Part shown: one piece after another, positions 36,101 through 44,549 of the stretch
How positions within the stretch are numbered: position 1 is the stretch's first letter
Layout: each line of letters starts with the position of its first letter
DNA from: Spirosoma panaciterrae DSM 21099
GTDB lineage: Bacteria > Bacteroidota > Bacteroidia > Cytophagales > Spirosomataceae
Length of the DNA stretch: 64,000 bases
Direction: 5' to 3'
Assembly: GCF_000374025.1 (NCBI RefSeq)
Contig: NZ_KB893184.1
Span: 124,001-188,000 of the forward strand
The notes under the pieces: generated by a model
Told to the model about the DNA's origin: nothing
Database searches by the model: none
The model's input: the letters and a program-made list of their open reading frames with translations, nothing else
Program-made: the position numbers and the translations under genes

Positions 36101-36942
36101 TCCAGCAACAGGTTTCCCGAAGCGGCATCCCATACTTTGGCCGTCTTATCCCGTGAAGCGGTTAGAATCCGTTTCCCATCGGTACTAAAGTAGGCGGTGT
36201 GAACCCAATTATTATGCCCTTTTAAATCCAACAACATAGTTCCCGTAGTAGCATCCCACACCTTGGCGGTCTTATCCCATGAAGCGGTTAGAATCCGATT
36301 GCCATCGGGACTAAACTGTATGGAGTTACTCAATTGAGTATGCCCTATTAAGTTTATCAGTAGTTTTCCCGTAGTAGCATCCCATACCTTGACTATTTTA
36401 TCCGTTGAAGCAGTAATAATCTGTTTGCCATTGGGACTATAGCGAGCGGATAGAACCCAATTAGTGTGCCCTATTAAGTTTATCAGTAGTTTTCCCGTAG
36501 CAGCATCCCATACCTTGGCCGTGTTATCCCGTGAAGCGGTGAGAATCCGACTGCCATCAAGACTAAAGAGGGCGGTATTAACTTTATCTGTGTGCCCTAT
36601 TAGGTTTATTAGTAGTTTTCCCGAAGCGGCATCCCACACCTTGGCGGTCTTATCATCTGAAGCAGTTAGGATCCGCTTGCCATCGGCATTGAAACAGGCG
36701 GTGTTGACCTGATCAGTATGCCCTTTTAAATCCAACAGTAAGATTCCCGTATTTGTATCCCACACCTTGGCCGTGTTATCCCATGAAGCGGTGAGAATCC
36801 GATTGCCATCAAGACTAAAGAGAGCGGAATTAACCCAAGAGGTATGCCCAATCGGTAGCATCAATTTCGGCTGTTGGGCGTTCAAAAAGGTAGGTATTAC
36901 AAACAGCCAGAAAATAAAGCGTATGAGTGTAGATAGGTGCAT
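33139..36942 (-). CDS. Exported WD40-repeat caspase-like protease
   Basis: 1267 aa. It has a Sec signal peptide (FIFWLFVIPTFLNAQ), then 16 WD40 repeats of about 42 residues (up to about residue 715), each ending like ASxDxTAKVWDAxTG. They form one large or two propellers for protein binding. A linker follows, then a C14 caspase-like domain (about 885-1110) with catalytic His in LAGHGV (about 973) and Cys in LDACNSGQ (about 1029). The C-terminal 150 residues are unassigned. WD40-metacaspase proteins act in bacterial regulated proteolysis and cell-death systems; the export signal is unusual. The repeats are nearly identical in DNA, suggesting recent recombination. First gene inside the left island border. 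Confidence 0.85.
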   Translation of the reverse strand: MHLSTLIRFIFWLFVIPTFLNAQQPKLMLPIGHTSWVNSALFSLDGNRILTASWDNTAKVWDTNTGILLLDLKGHTDQVNTACFNADGKRILTASDDKTAKVWDAASGKLLINLIGHTDKVNTALFSLDGSRILTASRDNTAKVWDAATGKLLINLIGHTNWVLSARYSPNGKQIITASTDKIVKVWDATTGKLLINLIGHTQLSNSIQFSPDGNRILTASWDKTAKVWDATTGTMLLDLKGHNNWVHTAYFSTDGKRILTASRDKTAKVWDAASGNLLLDLKGHKYWVKSALFSPDGKRILTASEDSTAKVWDAATGNLLLDLKGHTRGVNSAHFSADGKQILTASADHTAKVWDANTGSMLLDLKGHFASVTSPFFSPDGKPILTTSDNKTAKVWDATTGTMLLDLKGHTNWVTSVYFSADGKRILTASWDKTAKLWDATTGTMLLDLKGHTNRISSAQFSPDGNRILTVSEDKTAKVWDANTGSMLLDLKGNNSWAWRNTTHFSADGKRILTASEENTARVWDATTGTLLLNLTGHTSGINSTQFSTDGSRILTASSDHTAKVWDATTGTRLLDLKEHTNSVNSAFFSADGKQILTASLDNTAKLWDATTGALLLNLPGHTNWVNTALFSPDGSRILTASSDHTAIVWDAATGTRLLDLKGHTNSVNSAFFSADGKQILTASLDNTCKLWNANTGEPFYTFFAVKSTDYLLVDKDGRYDGTEGARKLVYYMCGDEVIELDQFKELGWQPNLAAKIMGLDSIGIKAKGINELDICGRTPQIEERDKKKDGFYQYLIRPGKGGVGQVMVSVNGKVVKTIPVGSLRKVVGGYFLSIAEKELSSYFVSGQSNQISIKVSTADQGLYSRGVVFSNEAKTQQPVNAPNVYLVSIGISDYKGERLRLGFAAKDAQDFSGALAGAARALLNIDGKEHVQIYTFSTASDDKNQPFKGDIVRAFAAIKDQATADDILVVFLAGHGVVSNNQFYFLTADASALDINGVEEQVAISTAELDSYLRDIKAQKQLLILDACNSGQALASMQKLLAIRAIPDDQRKALERLKDRTGTFILTASASNQAAYEASRYEQGLLTYSLLYGMQSGNGLRNNYVDVSTWFNSAADHVKTLAREIGGRQDPETMGRASFDVGLVTEAVKSSIVLSSGKKFFSRSKFYIDADLQNDDEKIAELTDKVLIELSAKGKESPLAYVADNTGAESYSIRGRYKITGNAIVIKYNLIKGNKERVNSDEIKGTIDAKEQLVKQLVEQVKRSL

Positions 36943-37017
36943 TTTTATGGTTTTGGGCAGATTTGGAGGATAAAATTCAATTCAACAATGGAAAAGCCTC
37001 GCTGTGTTTACCTTATT

Positions 37018-37052
37018 GATACAACTCAAGTACTTGCTGATTGAGTTGTATC
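37018..37052. terminator. Hairpin at end of small peptide gene
   Basis: Perfect 12-bp stem (37018-37029 with 37041-37052), 11-nt loop, overlapping the last codons of the 36-aa frame. No strong U-tract. Confidence 0.5.
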
Positions 37053-37136
37053 AAGCTTTTTGTCGAAAGGCTTTGAGCCTGCAACTAAACAGACAAGCCA
37101 GAAACAAGCCAGAAGAAGGCCAATAAATGATTTCAT
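37026..37136 (-). CDS. 36-aa small membrane or secreted peptide
   Basis: The ATG at 37136 opens a peptide with a hydrophobic helix (FIGLLLACFWLVCLVAG) and a short polar tail SKPFDKKLDTTQSAST. It could be a single-TM peptide or a signal-peptide-like toxin. It lies between the CHAT gene and the WD40-caspase gene on the same strand and ends in a perfect hairpin, which supports it being a discrete gene. Too short for family assignment. Confidence 0.4.
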   Translation of the reverse strand: MKSFIGLLLACFWLVCLVAGSKPFDKKLDTTQSAST

Positions 37137-37388
37137 AGTGTTGGTAGAAACTAGCATGGGTTGCTGTAGTAAAAATAAGCAATGACCTGTTATTCAAATG
37201 GCTTGCCAGATAGAAAAAATCTGGCAACAGAAGTGCTCATACGTTTTCAGAATAGACCGATGTATTGCATGGATACACCAGCCGTGATGCTTTTATAGAG
37301 TTGGTTAGCTCATTTTTTATTCGATTTCTCCAGTTTTAACACCGTTCATGCATTGATTATTTAATAGAGGGAAAAAGATATAATTACG

Positions 37389-39341
37389 TTATTCGACAAA
37401 GACAAAAGCGGCCCAGAAGGTAGGATCTGGCTGTGTTTTTTGTAACATGCGTTGAGCGATACGGAAGGCCTCGTTAGCCTCAATGCCAGCTTCCAGTTGT
37501 TTATAAAAAAGAAGCATAAACTCCTCTGTATATTTATCGCTAACATTCCATAGGCTAATTATTAATTTTTCGACGCCTGCAATGCGAAAGCCTCGTTGAA
37601 GGCCATATACTTCTTCGGTTCCACGCAGGTCGCCAAGGGCACTCTGGCAAGCACTCAGTACAACAAGCCGGGTTTTATGAAAGTCTAAATCGGCTACTTC
37701 GTAGGCTGTTAGTAAGCCATCGTCCATCGAACTTTGAGGAGCTGATCGTTGCCAGATTTTATTCGCGCCAGCCAGGACTATGGCTGACCGCATTAGTGAT
37801 TCATCCGAATTGCTTTCATGTGTTTTTGTTGGTTTCGAAGGGATATAAAGACCATGTGTGGCCAGATGTAGTATTGTGGGACCATTACCCGACAACGACC
37901 GAATACGCTTTTCGGTGGCTTCCCGGCTGGTATAAACGACAGAATTACGTCGTAACCGGTGGAGCGCGTTTACTTCTTGCTTGGTATAAGGAATTTCGTT
38001 GAATGGTTTAATATCGTTATCCTGAATAGCCTCCGTCAAAAATGTTTTGGGTATTGCTCCAGTATTATTAGTTGTATTGGCAGTGCCATAATCAACATCT
38101 CCCATCAGAATGAGTGATGTTGTTGGGTTTACTTTGAGGGGCCGGATACCAAGTGCAATTTGTCGCGTGCTGAATAGCTGATGTAATTGATGACGACCAC
38201 TCAGAAATCGATTCGCAACAGGTGTACTTGCTGTTGTACCAGGTAACGGAATGGCGGCAAAAGGTATTTGGTTCAATAAGCCTTCTGTCGAAAAAAAAAT
38301 GTGAGTAGTATTCTGAACCAGCTTTTCAATTGGCCGCCATAGAAAATGATAAAGCGAATCCTTATAATTGATATTGTCAAAACTAGGCCCCCGTCCTCCA
38401 TTGCCTCGGGAAGTAGTTATTCTGGTATCGGGTAATAGGTTACGAATTTGTTGCTGGTTCGTTAATAAGACAAAGTGAGGGTAGGTATAACCTCGTTTAA
38501 TGACCATTGCTGCGTAAAGCGTATCTACCGTAGAGGTGGTTGAATCAGGCGAAGGGGGCGCCATCGGAAGGTGGCTGGGCAGTGCAGCCATAAAACGGAC
38601 AAACGAAACCGCTGCCTGATTCGGTTTTAATGAATCACGAACCTGGGTCCAGGTTATTGTTTGAGGGGCACGGTAGATGCTTTGTGATGATTCTAGTAGT
38701 TTACCAAGTTCTTCTTCCAGCTCATAAGTATCATCGAGCGCATCGTCCTGGGTTTTCGTTGGGGGGGTCTTGTCATCTTTTTGTTGGGGTTGTTTGCGCG
38801 TTGGGGAATTCATGGCAATTTGCCGCCTAACTAGTAACTTTTCATATAACACGCTGACTTCTGGGTCTTTGCTGGATTTTACCAGATTCCTCATATTCTC
38901 TTTTACCTGGCGGCTTTCATCCATGAGCAGACTGTTTAAGTACAAGGAGGCATCGTAGCTAAGCTGCTGAATAGCCGCATTGTCGGGGTTACGCTTTAGG
39001 ATATAGGCTGTTAGTGGAATAGACATTCGAACACCAAAGTCGACGGTTAGTAGCGCTTCTTTGACGACTTGTGATGCTTTACTGTTAAAAAACTGACGGT
39101 GTATTTCCTGAGATATTTTTAACGCTTCCCGCAGTTGAGGAGTTACTTTAGCATATTGCCCAGTATAGGCATAAAACATCGCCAGATCCTGTCGACAGCC
39201 AGATAATTGCGCCAGTTTCGAAGGCGCTGTATTTTCCAGAGCAGGAACCAATTTCTCCAGAATAGATAGTGCATGGACCAAATGGGCTTCGGCTTTGCTG
39301 GGATTACCAATAGCCTGATACTCTTTACCAATAACTTGCAA
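37389..39341 (-). CDS. CHAT-domain protease, C-terminal part of a split TPR-CHAT gene
   Basis: 650 aa as listed from a TTG; the frame is open upstream to the A10 run near 39525. The N-terminal 150 residues are TPR-like helices (AEAHLVHALSILEKL, LREALKISQEI). Residues about 215-650 are a CHAT domain with catalytic His in HLATHG (about 494) and Cys in LSACQSALG (about 564), and the usual GLQRGFRIAGVEKLIISLWNV segment. CHAT proteases are caspase relatives that act as effectors of bacterial conflict systems. There is no signal peptide of its own; the preceding 226-aa frame supplies one if joined. Same operon as the C14 caspase. Confidence 0.85.
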   Translation of the reverse strand: MQVIGKEYQAIGNPSKAEAHLVHALSILEKLVPALENTAPSKLAQLSGCRQDLAMFYAYTGQYAKVTPQLREALKISQEIHRQFFNSKASQVVKEALLTVDFGVRMSIPLTAYILKRNPDNAAIQQLSYDASLYLNSLLMDESRQVKENMRNLVKSSKDPEVSVLYEKLLVRRQIAMNSPTRKQPQQKDDKTPPTKTQDDALDDTYELEEELGKLLESSQSIYRAPQTITWTQVRDSLKPNQAAVSFVRFMAALPSHLPMAPPSPDSTTSTVDTLYAAMVIKRGYTYPHFVLLTNQQQIRNLLPDTRITTSRGNGGRGPSFDNINYKDSLYHFLWRPIEKLVQNTTHIFFSTEGLLNQIPFAAIPLPGTTASTPVANRFLSGRHQLHQLFSTRQIALGIRPLKVNPTTSLILMGDVDYGTANTTNNTGAIPKTFLTEAIQDNDIKPFNEIPYTKQEVNALHRLRRNSVVYTSREATEKRIRSLSGNGPTILHLATHGLYIPSKPTKTHESNSDESLMRSAIVLAGANKIWQRSAPQSSMDDGLLTAYEVADLDFHKTRLVVLSACQSALGDLRGTEEVYGLQRGFRIAGVEKLIISLWNVSDKYTEEFMLLFYKQLEAGIEANEAFRIAQRMLQKTQPDPTFWAAFVFVE

Positions 39342-39514
39342 TACCCGTGCTTTTTCGGAGTTATCCTTGCCGCGTAAAATGCTAGCATACGTTTTTTCCA
39401 GATTAACCGGACCTTGATCTGTCTTTTTCGAGGGGGCACCAAGGCCTCTACCAGCGCCGGAACTAACGATAACATCTAGAAGCTCTAAGTCGGAATCTGC
39501 TGAGGATTTTTTAG

Positions 39515-40195
39515 TTATGGCTTTTTTTTTTGCGGTTTAGCGATGGACTTTTTGCGTCGATCTTCTGCTTTCTCTTGCGCTTCTTCTTCGTCTTCGAGTT
39601 CTCTAATCTTTTTCATAGCCGCTACCAATTTGGGCGCTACTAATGAAATGCGGGCATGGCTAACACCGGGTAAACCACTCGCCGAAGAATAAAACGTGGC
39701 AGCCATCTGCCAGGAATAGGCTTTAGCCTCTTCATCCCCAATAGCCATGTAAGTATCGAAAAGCTGATTGGTATTTTTCTCGTCTAATGAAGAAAGAAAT
39801 AATGTCTCTACTTTCTTGCTGAAGGGCTTCTCCTCATCGTCAGTCAGGTGACCAGCATAAGTTAATAAGAGTCGGTTTTTGATGGCAGGCAGCTCGGAAG
39901 CGTATTTTGTTAGCATTCGTTCGGCTTCACTCGCCTGCATAGCAGCTTCTTCGTAGTTTTTCTGCCGAACCAAAATACTGGCTTTCATGGATAGGTACGT
40001 ACCGTATTGTTTCTGTTGAGCAGGTACTTTCGGGTTTAATTTAGCCATTGCTGCGTCGAGCTGTTGTATCGCTTCTTCGTACTGTTTCTTGTCAATCGCC
40101 TGTTGAATGGTGCTTTCGGTCTGGGCGTAAAGGGTAATGATGCTAGCCCAGCTTAGTACGAATAGTTGGGTAATGCGTAGTAGGTGTGTTATCAT
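39515..40195 (-). CDS. Exported TPR protein, N-terminal part of split CHAT gene
   Basis: 226 aa with a signal peptide (LLRITQLFVLSWASIITLYAQ), TPR-like helices (AIDKKQYEEAIQQLDAAMAKL, SILVRQKNYEEAAMQASEAE), and a charged tail ending in KPQKKKP at a run of ten A. In the -1 frame, protein-like sequence (AITKKSSADSDLELLDVIVSS) runs straight into the CHAT frame, giving a 935-aa TPR-CHAT protein. So this is either half of a frameshifted gene or the short product of a slippery site. It starts 6 bp after the caspase stop. Confidence 0.7.
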   Translation of the reverse strand: MITHLLRITQLFVLSWASIITLYAQTESTIQQAIDKKQYEEAIQQLDAAMAKLNPKVPAQQKQYGTYLSMKASILVRQKNYEEAAMQASEAERMLTKYASELPAIKNRLLLTYAGHLTDDEEKPFSKKVETLFLSSLDEKNTNQLFDTYMAIGDEEAKAYSWQMAATFYSSASGLPGVSHARISLVAPKLVAAMKKIRELEDEEEAQEKAEDRRKKSIAKPQKKKP

Positions 40196-40201
40196 GATTG
40201 A

Positions 40202-42121
40202 TTAGCGTTGGGGAGAGTCGATCCAGAATTGATAGTTATGCATACCAGCTTGATCAAGAGCAAGCGAAGGCTGGTCATTGCCTCTGAGCCCGGCTGATAA
40301 AAGTTGAGATAGGGGGTGGGTTGATTTCACCGTTTCTCCCCGTGTCTGAACAAGGCCACTTAATTCAACAGGTGTTTGGGTAAGAATTAGCTTAAATGTC
40401 TCCAAACCGAGCGGTGGAGCGATCTGGCGCAAAGGAAACAGCTGCGATTGACCCGGTAAGAGCTTTAAGGAAGCAGCACTATACTTGTTGTTGGGAATTG
40501 GAACATCGATGACCGCATTAGGCTGAATATCAATGATCGAAAAATAAAACGGCACGCTACCGGTATTGGTAACGGTGAGAAGTGCCTGCTGATTGGTACG
40601 AATGACAGGTATACCTCCACGCTCTTCTGCGGGGAGCCAGGTTAAGACACTATCCTTGGTCGGGGCAAATTGTACGGGAACCAGATTAATAGACGCTTGC
40701 ATACCCGAAACAGGCATGCGGAGTTCCTGCATCCACTTCGCTTGTGTATAAGCTGTCAATCGATTTGGGATGTCGGCAATAGCGTCGACTGCAAATTGTT
40801 CCAAAATGGCACCGTCAGAAGCCCGACAAAGTTCGATTGACTTAGCAGTTGATCGAATCAGCCAATCGGCGCCATCGGATACCAATTGAATACCAGGAAC
40901 ATTCTGAAGCACGGATTGTACTTCTTTTTTTTGGGAAGACTGATTAAAATTGACCAATGTAACACGAGCCGATGCTGCTTCAAAAGCCTGGCGGCTTAGT
41001 GTTGTTTGAAGGCGGATAGAATCTTTGGTGGCGAGGGGGGCTGCCAATTCAATAATGGATTCGAATGGAGTGGCTTCCACTACCCGACCTGTGACTGTCT
41101 GTGCCTGACTCGAATTTGATGGAGTAATACTAATGGCCACTTCGGAGCCACGCGTATAACCAGACAATATTCCTTTCTTTTGCAAAAAACGCTGTGATTC
41201 CAGCTTTATGCGAGTGAACCAGGCGGGCAATACAAGATCCCCCCCTAATAGCCTGGCGTTTTGGTTGCCTTCAATGGTTGGATTTTGCATCACAGGACCC
41301 CAGCGCGCTACCATAGATTTGAATAAAGACAAATAGGTAGACTGCTCATTAATAAGCGACATTTCCTGACTAAAGTAGAGAGCCAGTGGCCCTACTGATT
41401 TATTTTCGCTATCGCGAACCTCATAAAGGGTCTGGTTTGCTTCGGCCCCAGTTATCATCACGATTGTACTGCTCGTCCCACGTGATTGTAAGGTAGTGGG
41501 TACCTCAAACCATTCGGATCGCTTTGGTTTGTCGGTCTGAGTGGTTTGATTCTGAGAAACAGACTGTGTATTGTCAGTCCGAAGGCGAGCCTGACCCCGA
41601 GACATTGTTCCTGAATAACAGGCATCAATCAAGATTAGTACATGCCCCGTAGGGCCAACTGTCTTGCGAAGAGCGTCCAGATAAATGCCGATTTCATCAT
41701 CCCTAATAAACAGAGTCGACTGGGTATTTTTGGACGCATCCAGTAAAGGGGCATCATAAGGAACAAGAGCTTCATCAAAGTTGTCGACTTCGTCGCCACC
41801 CGGTTGATCACGAAGTTGGGTGCCATGCCCTCCATAATGAATGATTACTTTATCCCCTTCCTTACAACGATTTTTTAAGGCTTCTAACGCAGCGCGAATG
41901 CTGGCTGCTGTTGCCGCTTCATTTTGCAAGAGCTGAAACGAAAATCCTTGTTGTTGCAACGTATTACTCATATAGTATACGTCTCGCTCTGTACTAATTG
42001 GGTCACGTCCCGTCTTGTATTTTCCAATCTCAATGAGTAACCCCCATTTAGCTGCCACAGCCAGATAAGAATTAACCAGACACATACAAAGCAGGAATAG
42101 TGTATGGATAGATGTACGCAT
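40202..42121 (-). CDS. Exported C14 caspase-like protease
   Basis: 639 aa with a signal peptide (TLFLLCMCLVNSYLAVAA). The caspase domain starts right after it (WGLLIEIGKY), with catalytic His99 in HYGGHGTQ and Cys168 in LILIDACYSG, and the YxMSNTLQQQGF helix of bacterial metacaspases. Residues about 300-640 are beta-rich; the final part (TNTGSVPFYFSIIDIQPNAVIDVPIPN) resembles the DUF4384 surface domain often fused to caspases. Its start overlaps the stop of the anti-sigma-like gene by 1 bp, and the TPR-CHAT gene follows 6 bp downstream, so two protease types are made from one mRNA. Confidence 0.85.
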   Translation of the reverse strand: MRTSIHTLFLLCMCLVNSYLAVAAKWGLLIEIGKYKTGRDPISTERDVYYMSNTLQQQGFSFQLLQNEAATAASIRAALEALKNRCKEGDKVIIHYGGHGTQLRDQPGGDEVDNFDEALVPYDAPLLDASKNTQSTLFIRDDEIGIYLDALRKTVGPTGHVLILIDACYSGTMSRGQARLRTDNTQSVSQNQTTQTDKPKRSEWFEVPTTLQSRGTSSTIVMITGAEANQTLYEVRDSENKSVGPLALYFSQEMSLINEQSTYLSLFKSMVARWGPVMQNPTIEGNQNARLLGGDLVLPAWFTRIKLESQRFLQKKGILSGYTRGSEVAISITPSNSSQAQTVTGRVVEATPFESIIELAAPLATKDSIRLQTTLSRQAFEAASARVTLVNFNQSSQKKEVQSVLQNVPGIQLVSDGADWLIRSTAKSIELCRASDGAILEQFAVDAIADIPNRLTAYTQAKWMQELRMPVSGMQASINLVPVQFAPTKDSVLTWLPAEERGGIPVIRTNQQALLTVTNTGSVPFYFSIIDIQPNAVIDVPIPNNKYSAASLKLLPGQSQLFPLRQIAPPLGLETFKLILTQTPVELSGLVQTRGETVKSTHPLSQLLSAGLRGNDQPSLALDQAGMHNYQFWIDSPQR

Positions 42122-42876
42122 TAGTTTAGTTCATTCAGGATTGTTGAAGCCCGTTTTTGATAAGGATGACTAGAACTTACTTTAATCGCTTCGGCTATTT
42201 TACGGGCATTATCCGTGTCATCTGTTCGTAAATAGCTCAGCAGCATATACCAATCCGCCTTCTGTCTGGTAAGTAAATCCGGTGACTGTTGCGCTAACGA
42301 AAGCGATGTAATTGCCTCTTTAGGGCGTTCCAGGGCTAGTAAGGTTAGGCCCCGATAATACGGCACTAGCCGTAAGGAATCGGTCGATAGGGAATCTAAT
42401 AGACGTAAGGCATTGGCATACTGATCGGCATAGTATTCTGCCCGTGCTTTATTAATTAATTGATTAGTGGCTTCAGCAGAATTGCTACTATCATCTCCCC
42501 GGCCTCGGGGCTCAGGCGTATAATTCGCCGTATACAATTGCTGGGGAGAGTCTGTCAAAAGCTGAGGTACGATGAAAAACAGGACAAGCGAAGCCGCTAT
42601 GCCTGCCATAACGGATATACTTTTGAGGTATGGGTATTGCTCGAAGAATGACTTTTTGACGGAAGGGGATGGGGCTGATTGGCTGATTGACGATTGGCCA
42701 TCAGGAGCTGGTAATGATGGCTCGTCTGTCAACTTATTTTCAAGTGATGCAACCAGCTGGGCTAGCTCTGGGTTGGTATCGATTAATGCTTCAACTGCAA
42801 TTCGCTCGTCGTCGGTGAGCATATCATCGACATAGAGTGTTGCAATTAAACGCAGCTTATCCGTTCGGGTTGCCAT
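42121..42876 (-). CDS. Anti-sigma-like membrane protein with TPR region
   Basis: 251 aa. The N-terminal 50 residues (LIATLYVDDMLTDDERIAVEALIDTNPELAQLVASLE) look like the zinc-less anti-sigma domain of Bacteroidota. One TM helix follows (SVMAGIAASLVLFFIVPQLL, about 90-109). The distal part is TPR-like (AEYYADQYANALRLLDSL, YRGLTLLALERPKEAITSL). It is inferred to tether and regulate a cytoplasmic partner, probably the 519-aa upstream protein, and to read a signal outside. Gene spacing is 1 bp on both sides. Confidence 0.6.
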   Translation of the reverse strand: MATRTDKLRLIATLYVDDMLTDDERIAVEALIDTNPELAQLVASLENKLTDEPSLPAPDGQSSISQSAPSPSVKKSFFEQYPYLKSISVMAGIAASLVLFFIVPQLLTDSPQQLYTANYTPEPRGRGDDSSNSAEATNQLINKARAEYYADQYANALRLLDSLSTDSLRLVPYYRGLTLLALERPKEAITSLSLAQQSPDLLTRQKADWYMLLSYLRTDDTDNARKIAEAIKVSSSHPYQKRASTILNELN

Positions 42877-42877
42877 A

Positions 42878-44437
42878 TTACAATTCCCAATAAGGTTCGC
42901 GATCCAGCCCTAGCATAAGCTTCTTCACTTCTCTTTTGAAGGAATTGAAGACCTCCGTTCTGCTATTTCGAAATGATTGTACGTCGGTTGAAAAATAGTT
43001 CCCACCTGTTTTCCGGAGCCGTTCGAAAGGTAGAAACTGGGCAGCCATAAACGATTCTGGTTCTAGGCCTTTCTCTGCAAAAGTCCCCATCCTATTCTTG
43101 TATTCCTTAAAGGAGTCATTTGACAGGGCTATTACTTCCAGGTATTCCGTTTTATTGTAATAGATGGCAAGTAATATGCGCTCAATAGGAAGCATTTCTT
43201 CATAGAAGACTTGGTGGGTATACGCTATAAGTTTTCCTTTTAGGTAATCGTGAACGCGCTCATAATCTTCTTCTTCGGTTAGCTGAGCCTCCTTGTTTCG
43301 TACTACTTCGGTGATAGAATTGTGCGTATTCGATGCAGTATCTGTTGTGTCAGATTCGGTAGAATCGCTCTCCGAATGGGTAAGTGCTTGGTTTGAATCT
43401 TTCTCTGTATTATCTTGATTTGATGGTGACTTACTTCTTTTTTGGGGCTCCTTTATGGTAAAAACAGTATCGAAAGGCAGTTGGAAATCCTGACTGGATG
43501 TAAAAGTAGGTGACCATTGTAAACTTCGAATTCCACTTAGATATGCTCCTAAATGAGTTGTTAATCGTAATGGCTTGTCCTCTCGACTTATTTCCCGGAT
43601 CAGTTCCTTCCAGAGTTTGGCCTTATTTTGTTCAAGAATATGCTCGTCAACGTCTTGCTCACTGAGTGGTACATTCGGATTAGCTCCAGCCGTTTTACTA
43701 AGCTTTTTAAAGAGATAGTCGGTAATATTAAATTCCGCTATCTGTGGATCCTGAGAACCATCTGAGCAGCGCCACTGAAATAGAATTTCCAATACTCGAC
43801 CTCTGGGATGGGTTGGCTTAAGATTGCCCAACTCATCCTGATTGTGCCGATACTGAGTGAGGCAATACTGTTCAACAAAATACTTACCTATTAAATGATC
43901 AATATTGACAGGCTTTCCTGCCTTTGCTAAAGCAATACTTTGCTGGCCGAGGCTTTTTTCTGAAGCGAGCAGTGCATACAACGTATCGTCTTTCATTTGC
44001 CAATCGACAACATCGGATACCTGTAGCAAAGCTTTTTCCGAGTCAGAAAAGTACTGAATTACTTTGCTGACGTTTCTTCTACAATCGCTATAATGTAGTT
44101 CCCAGAAAAGCGATTGTAGTTCAGATATATCCTCTGACTGATTCGGGTAAAGTTCAGCTAATGCCAGGAAGAGGGCCGTGTTATAACCTTGTCTGAACGC
44201 TTTACCAAGCGAGATTCCTTTGTGTGCCGCAACGGTTTTTAACGACTCGAACGAAGCGTCCTTTTTCCAGCTATTGGGTGTAATGTGGCCGTAGCATAGT
44301 AGTGCCATTCGATCCCGAACCACTTGTTTGATGGTTTCGGAGCGCAGCTCTTGTTCATGGAAGAAATCTACTGCCTGTATATCTGAACTGTTGAGTAGGT
44401 CAGCTATTGCCTTCTGTTGGCGCTCAGAAAGGTTCAT
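42878..44437 (-). CDS. Unknown 519-aa protein heading the caspase/CHAT operon
   Basis: 519 aa, soluble, with no recognised domain. The N-terminal 250 residues are helical (RQQKAIADLLNSSDIQAVDFF, NVSKVIQYFSDSEKALLQV). A long Ser/Thr/Asp/Asn-rich linker at about 330-375 separates a helical C-terminal domain (YERVHDYLKGKLIAYTHQVFYEEMLPIERILLAIYYN). Its place before an anti-sigma-like gene suggests a divergent sigma-like or signalling partner, but no sigma region 2 or 4 is evident. Divergent from the TraG-like operon with 113 bp between starts. Confidence 0.5.
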   Translation of the reverse strand: MNLSERQQKAIADLLNSSDIQAVDFFHEQELRSETIKQVVRDRMALLCYGHITPNSWKKDASFESLKTVAAHKGISLGKAFRQGYNTALFLALAELYPNQSEDISELQSLFWELHYSDCRRNVSKVIQYFSDSEKALLQVSDVVDWQMKDDTLYALLASEKSLGQQSIALAKAGKPVNIDHLIGKYFVEQYCLTQYRHNQDELGNLKPTHPRGRVLEILFQWRCSDGSQDPQIAEFNITDYLFKKLSKTAGANPNVPLSEQDVDEHILEQNKAKLWKELIREISREDKPLRLTTHLGAYLSGIRSLQWSPTFTSSQDFQLPFDTVFTIKEPQKRSKSPSNQDNTEKDSNQALTHSESDSTESDTTDTASNTHNSITEVVRNKEAQLTEEEDYERVHDYLKGKLIAYTHQVFYEEMLPIERILLAIYYNKTEYLEVIALSNDSFKEYKNRMGTFAEKGLEPESFMAAQFLPFERLRKTGGNYFSTDVQSFRNSRTEVFNSFKREVKKLMLGLDREPYWEL

Positions 44438-44549
44438 ATTTTTTTCAGCGTGGATTATTCAGGTAAAATCTGGCCCCTATACCTCTGGGATGTCGAGCAA
44501 ATAAAGCCTCGCCCGAATCATGTCAAACATACTGAATAATTATTGAAAA

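Noticed and set aside
33139..36942. CRISPR-like regular spacing at 126 bp
   Set aside because: The periodic units are protein-coding WD40 repeats with no short repeat/unique spacer structure. No CRISPR array or cas gene was seen in the window.
35057..36973. Series of plus-strand frames with repeated VASHTLAVLSxEAVRI segments
   Set aside because: They are the antisense of the WD40 repeats; the repetition comes from the real gene on the other strand.
39143..39475. 110-codon minus-strand frame upstream of the CHAT gene
   Set aside because: It is a shadow: the adjacent frame carries the TPR-like sequence that is continuous with the CHAT protein.
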